From contig NC_081554.1 in assembly GCF_963082655.1 (NCBI RefSeq), positions 57,539,869 to 57,603,868 on the forward strand: a stretch of 64,000 bases of DNA. Reading direction: 5' to 3'. Positions 10,390 to 21,319 of this stretch are shown here, piece after piece. This DNA comes from Stomoxys calcitrans. Its lineage: Eukaryota > Arthropoda > Insecta > Diptera > Muscidae. A program made the translations under genes and the position numbers. The notes beneath the pieces were generated by a model. The model saw nothing but the letters and a program-made list of their open reading frames with translations. It ran no database searches and was not told the origin of the DNA. Each line of letters opens with the position of its first letter. The stretch's first letter is position 1.

Positions 10390-11165
10390 GGCATCTAATT
10401 TCAACATGTCAGATCCTCGCTACACCTGGATGAGATCGAACCTTTGTTGCAACAAGGTGATGACCCAATTCGATGTCCCCCCCTCGGATCGATCGTATGT
10501 CCAAAATGTTGGGCAAATGTCTTCTATCAATTGGGTTGCCCAAAAAGTAATTGTGGATTTTTTAAAAGAAAGTAAATGCATTTTTAATAAAACTTAGAAT
10601 GAACTTTAATCAAATATACTTTTTTTACACTTTTTTTCTAAAGCAAGCTAAAAGTAACAGCTGATAACTGACAGAAGAAAGAATGCAATTACAGAGTCAC
10701 AAGCTGTGAAAAAATTTGTCAGCGCCGACTATATGAAAAATCCGCAATTACTTTTTGGGCAACCCAATATCACATAAATGTTGAGATGTTGAAATTTTCT
10801 CCACTTGAACTTTCCATTGGAGTTTTGATTTTCCCCTTTTGCGTTTGACTTCAGGTACATTTTCAAATGACTTCTTAATTGGAGTTTCTAGGTTCATTCT
10901 GATAACATGACCTATCGAACATTATCCTTTGATACGATTAACAATGCAAATGGCGTCGTACTACTCGTAGTTCTAACAAAGCTGAAATTCTTCATCAACA
11001 CAGATTAGTTCATACATTTACGGAAAATCTATGCCACGTACACTCCAAGTATTCCCTCGCTTGCTTTCGCATGTATCCTTGCTTCGGCACCATATAACAA
11101 CACGGATAGTATCAACGTAATGTATAATAATAATGTAATAATTCTTGTCTTTCGAGAGGTGGCTT
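10390..11165 (-). mobile_element. RTE-type LINE fragments (minus) interrupted by a MITE
   Basis: Minus-strand reading of 10395-10525 gives a piece resembling VLDVRSIRGANIDSDH of the copy at 27.6-30.3 kb (late endonuclease region). At 10985-11160 it gives RKTRIITLLLYITLILSVLLYGAEA, matching ITLYKTLILPVLLYGSEA in that copy. The middle is deleted or unreadable and the MITE at 10531-10767 lies between. Dead remnant. Confidence 0.6.
10531..10767 (+). mobile_element. Complete 237-bp MITE (TTGGGTTGCCC ends)
   Basis: Terminal inverted repeats TTGGGTTGCCCAAAAAGTAA and its complement ending GGGCAACCCAA. The non-coding interior contains CAGCTGATAACTGACAGAAG. It is nearly identical to 15976-16212, which lies in the opposite orientation. 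Its ends resemble Tc1/mariner MITEs, but here a flanking TA is clear only on the right. Confidence 0.9.
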
Positions 11166-11401
11166 CGTCCCCCATTAGCCACCAAGGATTTAAAGTAAAA
11201 TTGAAAAATCGACTTATGGAATTTTTCTGATAATCAAAAAATAAACTTTTTTCAACTATCAAAAAGTCGACTTTTCGCCTTTTTCTGATAATCAAAAAGA
11301 CGATTTTTCGACTTTTTCTGATAATCAAAAAGTTGACTTCTGACTAAATTTTCGATCATCAAAAAGTCGACTATTTATAGAAAAATATAAACTTTTTGCA
11401 G

Positions 11402-12610
11402 AAAAAACAAGTAAACGCGTGGTAAGTTCGGCCTGGCCGAATATTGGGAACCCTGCACCATGGAATCTGCTAAAAATGTATATAAAATACATTTAGTTGG
11501 AGAGGATAATTTTATACTACATATCAAACTTCTGTCAAACCAGCAAAAATTAAAGCTTCTAGGAACCGAGCAAGGATGATCGAGAGACCAGTTTATATCT
11601 GGTTATAGACCGATTTGGACCAAAATTTCAGCTAAATCGGATAAAAATTGCAGCTTCCAGAGGTTCAAGAAGTCAAATCGGGAAATCGGTTTATATGGGA
11701 GCTATATCATGTTCTTGACCGATTTGGACGATACTTCACACACTAGTTGGAAGTCGTAACAGAACACTACATGCAAAATGTTAGCCAAATCGGATAAGAA
11801 TTGCGACTTGTAAGGGCTCAAAAAGTCAAATCGGGAGAACGGTTTGTATGGGATCTATATCAGGTTTAAGATCGATTTGGACCGTACTTAACACAGGTGT
11901 TGGAAGTCGTAACAGAACACTATGTGCAAAATTTCAGTTAAATCGGATAAAAATTGCAGCTTCCCGAGGCTTAAGAAGTCAACTCGGGAGATCGGTTTAT
12001 ATGGGAGCTATATCAGGTACTTGGCCGATTTGAACCGTACTTGATACAGTTATTGGAAGTCATAACAGAACACTATGTTGCATAACAGAACACTATGTTG
12101 CATAACAGAACACTATGTCGACTAATTGCAGCTTCCAGAGGCTTAAGAAGTCAACTCGGGAGATCGGTTTATATGGGAGCTATATCAGGTACTTAACCGA
12201 TTTGGACCTTACTTGGCACAGTTGTTGGAAGTCATAACAAAACACTATGTGCAAAATTTCAGCTAAATCGGATAAAAATTGCTGCTTCCAAGGGCTCAAG
12301 AAGTCAAATCGGGAGATCGGTTTATATGGGAGTTATATCAGGTTTAAGACCGATTTGGACCCTACTTAACACAGTTGTTGGAAGTCGTAACCGAACACTA
12401 CATGCAAAATTTCAGCCAAATCGGACAAATCGGGAAAAAATACGGCTTCACGGGGCTCAAGAAGTCAAATCTAAATCTGAATCCCTAACGACCCATATCA
12501 ATATTAAGTATCAGTGCGAAATTTCAAACAGCTAACTTTAAGCGTTCGACCGCTATCGTGATTTCGACAGACGGACGGACGCACCATATTTACTACAACC
12601 ATAATTGCTT
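11402..12610 (-). mobile_element. Helentron-like element, minus orientation
   Basis: Starts AACAAGTAAACGCGTGGTAAGTTCGGCCTGGCCGAATATTGGGAACCCTGCACCATGG (imperfect hairpin then subterminal repeat). It continues with about six diverged units around TATATGGGAGCTATATCAGG and GGAAGTCGTAACAGAACACTA. It ends near a short GACAGACGGACGGACG tract, the complement of the GTCY microsatellite. No coding capacity. Small frames such as 11848-12033 simply translate the repeat unit. Confidence 0.75.
12061..12120 (+). repeat. Three 20-bp tandem units inside the Helentron-like element
   Basis: CATAACAGAACACTATGTTG occurs three times head to tail, the last ending TCG. The motif is part of the element's internal unit, so this is a local slippage expansion. 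Confidence 0.95.
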
Positions 12611-12672
12611 TTGCATTGAATGTAACAAAAATATATTTTCATGTTGCCAATATTTAAAGTTCCTGAATACTA

Positions 12673-13546
12673 AAGGGTAATTTTTCAGCTTTTATCTTTT
12701 TGGCAACGCTGGTTTAAACAGCTCACGTACGTTTCGTGTTTTGTTTTACTGTCAAACACCTTTAGTTTGGCCTATAATTTAGCCATGAATCGCCTTACAA
12801 AGGAACAATGCTTGCAAATTATTGAATTTTATTATCAAAATGCGTGCTCTGTTAATAAAATTCATGGCGCGGTCATTTTTTCTCATTTTTGGTTCAATGG
12901 GTACGTAAATAAGCAAAATTGTCTATTTTGGGGTGAAGATCAGCCGGAAGCATTGCAAGAGTTACCAATGCATCCAAAAAAAGTGACCTTTTGGTGCGGT
13001 TTATGGGCCGGTGGCATCATTGGACCGTACTTCTACAAAGATGATGCGTATCGTAACGTATGGTGAGCGCTACCGTGAGATGATATCCACCTTTTGTTTT
13101 GCCCAAATGCAAGAGTTTGACTTGCATGACATGTGGTTTCAACAAGACGTTGCCACACATCACACAGCACGCGTAATAATGGACTTATTGAGAGGCGAGT
13201 TCGGTAAACATTTTATTTCACGTTCGGGACCAGTCAATTGGCCGCCTAGATCGTGCGATTTAGCGCCTTTAGACTATTTTTGTTGGGCTTTGTTAAAGGC
13301 TATACAGACAAGCCCGCTTCAATTGACGCATTGGAAGACAGAATTTAAGTATTTATTTGTGAGATACCGGTCGAAAAATTGGAAAGACAATCCAAAATTG
13401 GACTAAGCGGATGGACAATTTGAGGCGCAGTTACGGTCAACATTTGTCAACATATGGACCGTACCATCGATTCAAATAAAGACTTATGCATTTTTCTGAA
13501 GTTCATGTTTTTTTAACTTTCTTATAGCTCTTAAAAAATTACCCTT
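12673..13546 (+). mobile_element. Mariner transposon, DD41D type, internally deleted
   Basis: Ends AAGGGTAATTTTTCAG and TTAAAAAATTACCCTT are inverted repeats flanked by TA. The frame at 12767 starts AMNRLTKEQCLQIIEF and jumps at residue about 30 (INKIHG) into FWFNGYVNKQNC, so the helix-turn-helix region and the stretch up to the first catalytic Asp are missing. A stop or frameshift after DDAYRNVW switches to the frame at 13011. That frame has MWFQQD (second Asp, 13141-13149 area) and CDLAPLDYF (third Asp) with 41 residues between them. The count places it with rosa-like DD41D mariners. Inactive. Confidence 0.85.
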
Positions 13547-13549
13547 TAT

Positions 13550-13665
13550 ATAAGAGGATATCATTAGGAATATTTCTGCGGTATCCTCGCCGCCGCCACT
13601 ATCACATACTAGCAGCCGGGAAAAATGTTCTTTCCATATTCTAAGCACACTATCCGGCTGACACG
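13550..13665 (-). mobile_element. Short RTE-type LINE fragment
   Basis: Minus-strand reading gives DSVLRIWKEHFSRLLVCDSGGGEDTAE, matching DSMLRIWKEHFTQMLVSDNGGEEDTAE of the copy at 27.6-30.3 kb (linker before RT). Only about 40 codons remain, directly right of the mariner end. Confidence 0.7.
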
Positions 13666-13684
13666 GGATAACTATGAGCACCAC

Positions 13685-14910
13685 ACAGGCTGGAACTTTG
13701 AGCTCCGGCTTATGTGTGTCCATCGTTGCCTCCGGAAGCTTAGCTGAAAGCTACCGGGCGCGTCCACAGGTTGTGGTTGGTGGAAAGCACTGTTTTTATG
13801 CGCAGTAACTGCAAATGCGGTCGCGGGAAGCGATTTTCGAGAGGAGAGTCTCAGTGAGGAGTCAGGTGGCACTGGCTCTTAATTAAATACTGAATGTCAA
13901 TGATACTCGAGATGACAAGGCGAGTTTTTTGCGCCGGATGCGAGCGTCGGATCTTTGAGCAAGCGGCTCGCCACAACGAGGGATATATGTGCAATCCCAC
14001 AAAACCCATGCAGTTGGGGCGCTGGGCGAGTAACCCGCCCGAGGAAAACTATGAGAAACAAAGAAATAGTAAAAACGGACCCCCAAGGTTGACCACCTAC
14101 GCAAACGAAAAAAGGAACATGATTTGCGGATCTGCACCTGGAATGTCTGCACTCTCTATAGAGAAGGTGCTGGCGGATGTATTAGAGAAGTACAAGGCAG
14201 ATATAACCGCCTTACAGGAAGTGCGATGGACTGGGAATGGCGCCACTACAACACCAAACAGTGACGAACTATACTATAGCTGCCATAACACGAGTTATGA
14301 ATTTGTCTGTGGATTTGTGGTTACTCAGGCGGAAGACAAGGACGAGCAGACCAAGGATATTTTCTACGAGCGCCTAGAGAGAGAATATGACCGCTGCCCT
14401 GCCTTTAGAAACAAGTCCATCTCTCGACAGACGAAGATTACACTATACAAGACACTGATACTACCCGTGTTGTTATATGGTTCTGAAGCATGGGTACTTG
14501 TGAAAGCAGATGAGGCAGTGCTTGGAGTATTTGAGAGAAAGATTCTATATGGACCAGTTTGCGTTAATGGAGAATATAAGCGACGTATGAACCACGAGCT
14601 GTATGAGCTGTAAGACGACGATAGCTTAGTTACACGCATCACAATACAACGGCTGCATTGGCTAGGTCATGTTGTCAGAATGTATGAAGAAGCTCCAGCA
14701 AAGAAGTCTTTTGAAGGCAAACACGGTGGTACACGCAAGCCGGGAAGACCAAAAGCCCGATGGAAAGATCAAGTGGTGGGAGACACCTCGAAACTTGGTA
14801 TCAGAGATTTTAGAATGAGCGCAGAAGATCGAGGCACTTGGAACGGTATTCTACGTTCGGTTAGTGGAACAAATGTTCTGTCATAGCCAATTAAAGTAAA
14901 GTAAAGTAAG
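13685..14910 (+). mobile_element. RTE-type LINE with large internal deletions
   Basis: The 5' leader-like segment (CTACCGGGCGCGTCCACAGG) is shared with 36370-36645. Coding follows: a start region (ERRIFEQAARHNEGYMCNP) and the endonuclease N-terminus (ALQEVRWTGNG, ELYYSCHNTSYEFVCGFVV). It then jumps to FYERLEREYDRCPAF and again to ITLYKTLILPVLLYGSEAWV. The 3' end of ORF2 follows (LHWLGHVVRMYEEAPA, GRPKARWKDQV) and a stop near 14886. The AAAGTAAAGTAAAGTAAG tail resembles the short tandem tails of RTE elements. The RT core is absent. Confidence 0.8.
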
Positions 14911-15202
14911 CACAAATGCAAATTTTGTCCATGAACATTCCACTAAGGAAAAGGGGCAAACTTCTCACATATCGATGAGTGCAGTCCGATTCAAGTTTAA
15001 GCTCAATGATAAGGGGGCTCCGAGTCCGAACGGCGTGCCGCAGTGCGACACCTCTTTTGAGAGAAGTTTTACATGGCGTAGTATTTCACAAATGTTGCCA
15101 GCATTAGGAGGGGAAAACCACCGCTGACAATTTTTTCTGATGGTCTCGCCGGGATTAGAGCCCAGGCGGACATGCTAACCTCAGCGCTACGGTGGCCTCC
15201 TT
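14911..15202 (-). mobile_element. tRNA-derived SINE, minus copy
   Basis: Reverse complement of the SINE best seen at 22266-22575: body with CGGTGGTTTTCCCCTCCTAA-like and GATAAGGGGGCTCCG-like segments, and head GGAGGCCACCGTAGCGCTGAGG. The box B counterpart is degraded to GGGCTCTAATCC. It abuts the 3' tail of the RTE-type LINE. Confidence 0.85.
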
Positions 15203-15415
15203 AGCATACTATCTGCATTTGGTACCAGATTTCCTTCCTTACCTCTGCAGGAGGATGTACTGGACCATCGGTTTGATGTTCGACCCTTGGTAAAATTTCC
15301 GGACCTCATTCAGACACCTGTACATCTCGATTCGCTCATATTTTCGTTTTCTTTCTGCGAACTTTTCTCCTCCATCCTTTTCTCCCAATACCTTTCCTTC
15401 AACTAGCACGTTGCT
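15203..15415 (-). mobile_element. RTE-type LINE fragment (linker region)
   Basis: Minus-strand reading includes ERKRKYERIEMYRCLNEVRKF, matching ECEQIEMYRSQNEVRKFY of the copy at 27.6-30.3 kb. No longer domain is present. Confidence 0.65.
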
Positions 15416-15975
15416 ACTGATTGCAGGTCGTAGTTTTCTCTCCACGTTTAGAAAAACAAAACTCTTTGTTGTTAACGTTTGTAGACGTCCGAAGCATTGA
15501 TGGGGAAAGCGCTTTTGAAACTGATTTGAGTTCCTGCAAGAAAGTATTAATCTTAATGGAGAAGAGTTTGAAGAACAATAAAGTTGTTTTCCATAACAAA
15601 TGTTCTTATTTTGTTGAAGGGCCTTTTATTCACCACCGATGAATGGAAGACAAGGTGTTTAAGCCTCCAACTAACTATAAATCCAAAACCATTGTTTTAT
15701 GGAAAATATAATACATATTATCGCACTTATTTTTATCGACCTTGTACTTCACAAATACGCCAGTCAATCCAAAAAAAAGCTTTTTAAAACGTTACGAGGT
15801 TAGTCAACTTGCCGACTTTTCTTTACATGCTTTGCTTCTTCTACGTGGCTTTGAGGAAATTTGGAAAGGCCTTTAAATATATAAAATGCGGGTCAACCCC
15901 TATTCTCTCAAAGATTATTTACTTCAAAACTGCTCAACCACATTCCTGCAGTCATAGACAAGCATATACAATATA
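15416..15975. other. Non-repetitive-looking intergenic stretch
   Basis: Short frames only (such as 15421-15642). None has a domain, splice support or conserved character that I can see. Confidence 0.4.
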
Positions 15976-16212
15976 TTGGGTTGCCCAAAAAGTAATTGCG
16001 GATTTTTCATATAGTCGGCGTTGACAAATTTTTTCACAGCTTGTGACTCTGTAATTGCATTCTTTCTTCTGTCAGTTATCAGCTGTTCCTTTTAGCTTGC
16101 TTTAGAAAAAAAGTGTAAAAAAAGTATATTTGATTAGAGTTCATTCTAAGTTTTATTAAAAATGCATTTACTTTATTTTAAAAAATCCGCAATTACATTT
16201 TGGGCAACCCAA
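15976..16212 (-). mobile_element. Complete 237-bp MITE, inverted relative to 10531-10767
   Basis: Same length and termini as the 10.5-kb copy but in the opposite orientation, with a few substitutions. TA lies on both sides (ATATA before, TATC after), consistent with Tc1/mariner-type insertion. Confidence 0.9.
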
Positions 16213-16654
16213 TATCAGTTAATGAGTTGTTGATGCAACAAACATCATCATTTAATTGCTGGTCAATGACTGATTTACAATTTTACACCGTTCGCTTTTA
16301 AGAGAACACAGCCACCGTTTACAACATAAAGTGGTGGACTCTACCTGGTCATTACCATCAACGCAAGCCATGAAAACGAATAACGAATGCCAATTGGGAA
16401 TCATCTTTAATTATTTAGTTGGAAATGATTGCTCAATACCACCCTCACCTAAATAAGCAACAACAAAAAAAGATTTCAATTACTAGACCACAGCTTTTAT
16501 TTTGTGCTGTCGCTGTCCAAAAGGTCTGTGACCTAACTTTGAACTATTTCATGGAACTTTGAACTCAGTTAAATTATTTAAATGACGCACATGGATTATA
16601 AACACAGATAAAATTGGGTCTCTTCAAAGCAAGAGACGTTTAAATTAATTAAAA
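16213..16654. other. Intergenic stretch without recognisable gene
   Basis: No supported ORF, tRNA-like box or terminal repeat; likely host intergenic or decayed repeat. Confidence 0.4.
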
Positions 16655-17140
16655 AACAAATAAAGCGTGGTGAGTTCGGCAGGGCCGCATCTTATATACT
16701 TTCCACCATGGACCACATATGGGAATATGTCAAATTCTTTGTCCGATATCTCTTTATGGACAAACAAAGGATAATGGATAAGAATTGCTATGCTATTGGA
16801 GCTATATTGGGTTATGCCCCAATTCGGACAATATTTAGTTTGGATGTAGAAGTCATTGTAAAAAAATTCAGCTAAATCGGATGAGAATTGCGCCCTATAG
16901 GGGCTCAAGAATTTAAATCGGATGATCAGTTTATATGGGAGCTATATCAGGTTATAGACCGATTCAGACCATATGTGGCAAGGTCATAGGAGAAGTCGTT
17001 TTACAAAATTTTAGCCAAGTCGGATGGCATTTGCGCCCTCTAGAGGCTCAATAATTCACACAGGGCGAATGGTTTATGTGGGAGTCAGATCAGGTTATGC
17101 ACCGATTTGAACCCTACTTGGCACTGGAGTTGGACTTCAC
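16655..17140 (-). mobile_element. Helentron-like element, truncated
   Basis: Starts AAACAAATAAAGCGTGGTGAGTTCGGCAGGGCCGCATCTTATATACTTTCCACCATGG and has two or three diverged internal units before breaking off at the TTATGAAA-rich segment. A matching distal end (GTGTTACAAACGGAATGACG) occurs at 18433-18452, so the element may have been opened by that insertion. Confidence 0.65.
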
Positions 17141-17144
17141 AGAA

Positions 17145-17945
17145 ATAAAAATGTTCACGATATTAATGATTTTGTCATAACATTTATGAAAAAAATGTTC
17201 AAACACGTCCCAATGAAACTTTTCATAACACTTATGAAACATGTTTCATAAATCTGAATTCAATGAAACATGTCATAATAGTTATGAAAATCAAACATAT
17301 AGTTTGTGAAAAATTGTCATAGCATTTTTGAAAAACTTCCATAAAATTTATGAGTATTTTTCATAACATTTAAGAAAAATATCATAAAATTTATAATATT
17401 TATTATATTCATGGAACCCTGTTCTACTATGTATAAAACGTTTTCATTACATCTATAAAAAAGAAAAAGAAAACCAAAAGCTTGGATATTCAGTCAAAAA
17501 TTTAGGTACCGTGTTGTTGTTGTAGTCACACATGCATTTGGAGGTGGGTAGCGATTCTTGGCCAGACTTTGGAAGGCTGGATCGCTCCGAGACTTTCACT
17601 TTGCAAATTTGTACACAACAAAAGCATGTGACCAAAAATCAACAACAAACGAGAAATAGTGGCATAATGCTGAACCTTTGCCAATTATACATTAGGTAGT
17701 TCACTTGAAGTTGACTTGGGAAAATTCCCCCATCAAATGTTTATAAATGAGACAATTTTCATTGCATACTTACGTGGTCATATTTCAATAATATAATTTT
17801 TTTATTGATAATGATAAAAATTATTAATATTATGAAAAGTTTCTTTACATGTATGAAACAAAGTTTCATAAATATAAAAATTTTTTTTCATAAACGATCA
17901 TATTCATACATTTTCTTTCATTAAGAATTTTAATTTTTCAAGTGT
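17145..17945. repeat. Segment rich in TTTCATAA/TTATGAAA palindromic motifs
   Basis: Two stretches, 17145-17440 and 17760-17945, are dense in variants of TTTCATAAnnTTATGAAA, flanking about 320 bp of ordinary sequence. They could be the arms of a MITE or foldback, but I cannot define exact termini or a target duplication. Confidence 0.45.
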
Positions 17946-18890
17946 TTTACCTGTTGGAGCGAAGATCAATAAATTTAAAATTTTTTTTGTCTGTTTCTCT
18001 TGCGAGGCGAGCTCAATGATCGGAGATGCAAATGGAAAGGCAAAGCCAAAGATAGCAACACACACCAACCACTATGGGACGCGTCTTTGGTTAGAAAACT
18101 TTTAACCATAGTAGGTGTGATGGCTTCAAGGGCCGTGCGTTGGCATGTTGTATTTGAATCGTATTAGTAAAAGAGTTTTTGGTTTTACAACAAAAGGAAA
18201 GTCCTTTTACTATAGTCGAAGTTTCTAAAGGGTTTACGATAAACAAAGTTAGCTACGTTGAATAATACAACGTTTATGGATTACGTTTGATATGTTGAAG
18301 CAAAACTTTACACGGTTACGATAAAAGCAAAACCTCGTGATAAAAGTATTTTCTTTGTAGTAAAAATTTCCCAAACAATTTATTATTTTTTTTTGCATGC
18401 ATACTTTGTTGGATCTCAGATCAATATTATTATGTGTTACAAACGGAATGACGCAATTAGTTTACCCCCATCCTATGGTAGAGCGTAGGTTTGGTACGTA
18501 TGAGGTACGGATTGGGGTAAAGATTTGAAAATAATCACAAGTTGTATTTTTATGAATATTTAAGAATTCATTATAAAAACTGGAATGTTAAAGTAGACTA
18601 ACTTTCCAAACTTGAGCACTAACAAATACATAAAAGAAACTATTAAATAAAGATTCAAAACTTGAAACTCTAGAGCTTAGGATTAGTAGAACAGTGCAGT
18701 TATGTAAAATTTCATAGGTAATTTGTTCAAAAATTAATTTTTTTAGTAAAATTAGTTAAAATTTTATCTCTATCGGAAATTTTTCTTAAATTTGATTTAT
18801 ATAGAAAATTTTTGTGAAAACTTAATTTCTATTAGGAAATTTTCTCAAAATTTGTATGGGAAATCTTAACAAAATTTTATTTCTATAGAA
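17946..18890. other. Intergenic stretch with minor repeat pieces
   Basis: Contains a short repeat (TTTCTCTTGCGAGGCGAGCTC) related to pieces near 33.3, 33.7, 34.15 and 54 kb, and at 18411-18490 a Helentron-like distal end. No gene is seen. Confidence 0.4.
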
Positions 18891-20355
18891 AACTAGATGT
18901 ATCCTGCCCGCTCTGCTGCCCCTTCATTAGCCCCACGCAAATACCTGCCTACGGGAAATGGGACAGGTCCCAAACCTGTCACGGGATAGGTCCTCCCTCT
19001 GGCGATAGGGACCGGTCCCAGTCCTCCTCCTCTTACATGGAAAAAACCTATCACTTTTATATCGCTCGAGATGACGAATTGCCACCATTCTAACACCGAA
19101 GGACCAAATACCTCCCTACGAGAAATGGGACAGGTCCAAACCTGTCACGGGTTAGATCCTATGGTGATAGGGACCAGTCCCAGTTCTCGTCCGATTACAT
19201 GGAAAAAACCTATCTTTTTTATAAGAGTTTGTCGCTCGAGGTGACGAATTGCCACCATTCTAACACGGTAGGATAGGTGCTGGGACAGTTCGAAAAGGAT
19301 GAGTATAGTTTGCAAGTATTTTTAAGGGTGATAACAATTGTAAGCAAATATATTTAACGGATAAGCATTTTATCTGTTACTTTTTAAAAAATAATTAAGA
19401 ATCTTAAGTTACCACAATAGAAACTTTTCATTCCCTATAGGATATGTCCTGTGACAGATAACTAATTCTCCAGTTTAGGAGCGATATATTTGGGATAATT
19501 GACTACACATTTGCTGTAGGGCTTTTATTGAACCCCATATAGCCATGATTGACAAATATCCACATTTTGGAAAGTGTTTTGAAGAGTAGGCAACCTCCTA
19601 TAGCTTGAACCTGTTTTTTAATACCATATTCGTAGTCTACTTGCGAATACCTTTTATTTGAGTTATATTATCATGTTCGTCTTATATGCCGACTTGGGAC
19701 GGTCTTGGTGTTGGGGCGACCCCCTTGGTAATTACACTCAATTTTTAATATTCGATAATCATACTCGTACTCTACTCTCAAAAACCTTTCATTTGGGCCC
19801 ATATAGTCCCGATCGTTCCACTTTTGATTTTGGGCGGTTTTTTGTGCGTGTTTGGGCTTGGGGAGGGCCCTAGGTACTTGGATAATATTTATGACATCAT
19901 ATTCGTATTCTACTCTCAAATACCTTTCATTGGAGTCCCTTATTGTCCAGATCGGCCCACTTTGATTTTGGACGGTACTTTTGGTGCGGTTTTGGGCTTG
20001 AGACGGCCCCCTAGATACTTGGGTACAATTTTTAATATCAGATTCATACTATACTCCCGAACACCTTTCATTGGAGTCCTAAATTGTCGCGATTGGTCCA
20101 CTTTTTATTTTGGGCGGTACTCTTGGGGCGACGCCCTCGGTACTTGAATCCAATATTCGACACCATATTCGTATTCTACTCCTGAAAACCTTTCATTTGA
20201 ATCCCATATTGTCCCGATCGGTCCTCTTTAATTTTTGTCAGTACTTTTGGAGCGGTTTTGGGCTTCGTAGGAGTTTGAACCCAATTGGATCCAAAAACAT
20301 CATATTCCTACTTTATTGCCAAAAACTTTTCATTTTAATTCTATATTGCATCGAT
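18891..20355 (+). repeat. Minisatellite-rich interspersed repeat (ACTAGCTGACCCGGCC-head family), copy 1
   Basis: Head GAAAACTAGATGTATCCTGCCCGCTCTGC is a diverged version of the 25.2-kb head. Two tandem units with a 166-bp offset follow (CAAATACCTGCCTACGGGAAATG at 18938, its near copy at 19104). From 19500 there are diverged units around CTACTCTCAAATACCTTTCATTTGAG and CCCATATTGTCCCGATCGG. Non-coding. The right end is cut by mariner sequence. Confidence 0.6.
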
Positions 20356-20357
20356 CG

Positions 20358-20800
20358 GTCGTTTAACAAACGAACAACGCTTGCAAATTATTGAATTTTA
20401 TTATCAAAATACGAGCTCTGTTAAGAAAGTTTATCGCGCGCTTCTTCCATTGACTGACGAAGCTTATTTTTGTCCCATGGGTACGTAAATAAGCAGAATT
20501 GTCGATTGTGGAGTTAAGATCAGCTAGAAGCGTTGCAAGCATTGGTAGAAAAACGAAAAAGTGACAGTTTGGTGCAGTTTATGGGCTGGTGGCATCATTG
20601 GACAGTACTTCTTCAAAGATGATGCGAATCGTAAAGTAACTGTAAATGCTGAGCGTTTGCCCAAAATGCAAGAGCATCACTTGCATGATATGTGGTTTCA
20701 ATAAAACTGTGTCCCATGCCACACAGCAATTATCTGAATTTGATGCGTTTTTTTGAAAATCTTTCCTATAGTTCTTAAATATCACCCGTTATATACTTTA
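20358..20800 (+). mobile_element. Mariner (DD41D-type) relic, heavily deleted
   Basis: Transposase start residues (LTNEQRLQIIEF) begin at about 20365. Pieces of YVNKQNC and WCSLWAGGIIGQYFFKDDA follow, and ATCACCCGTTATA near 20782-20794 resembles the mariner terminus. The left terminal repeat is missing. A separate scrap with VNWPPWSCDLTP lies at about 21138-21175. Confidence 0.7.
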
Positions 20801-21319
20801 TGGGGTCGCAGATCCATATTTCGAGGTGTTACAAACGATATGACTAGATTAATATATATTTTATTAATTTAAATTAGTGTATAAGAATTTGTACAATTTT
20901 ATAGAATAAATATGGGTAAGTTTCATATTGAATATTTGAGAGGCATAAACCAAACTTACCGTCAATATATATCGCTCATATTTTGGAATAAGAGTGATCA
21001 ATATATGCTTAATTCAATTTCATGGGCAATATTTTGATATACGAAACATAAAAAATTTCTAATTTCACACAACGAATGTCACAATGAATTTATTGGAAAC
21101 CGAGTTTTGAGAACGTGTTATCGCACAAAATAGTGCAGTCAATTGGCCACCTTGGTCGTGCGATTTGACGCCTGTGGGGCTATGTCAAGCTCATCGTTGC
21201 CACTAAAAAAAAAATTTGTTCGCCCAAAATTTTTCAAAAAACCTACCTAATACCCCTCCCAGCCTACAAAATTTTTCAACTAAATAAAAATACACGCAAT
21301 CTTCTTCTAATATAATATA
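20796..21319. other. Mixed repeat debris
   Basis: Opens with a Helentron-like distal end (ATACTTTATGGGGTCGCAGA, GAGGTGTTACAAACGATATG) at 20795-20850, then AT-rich sequence and a mariner scrap near 21138. No gene. Confidence 0.45.
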
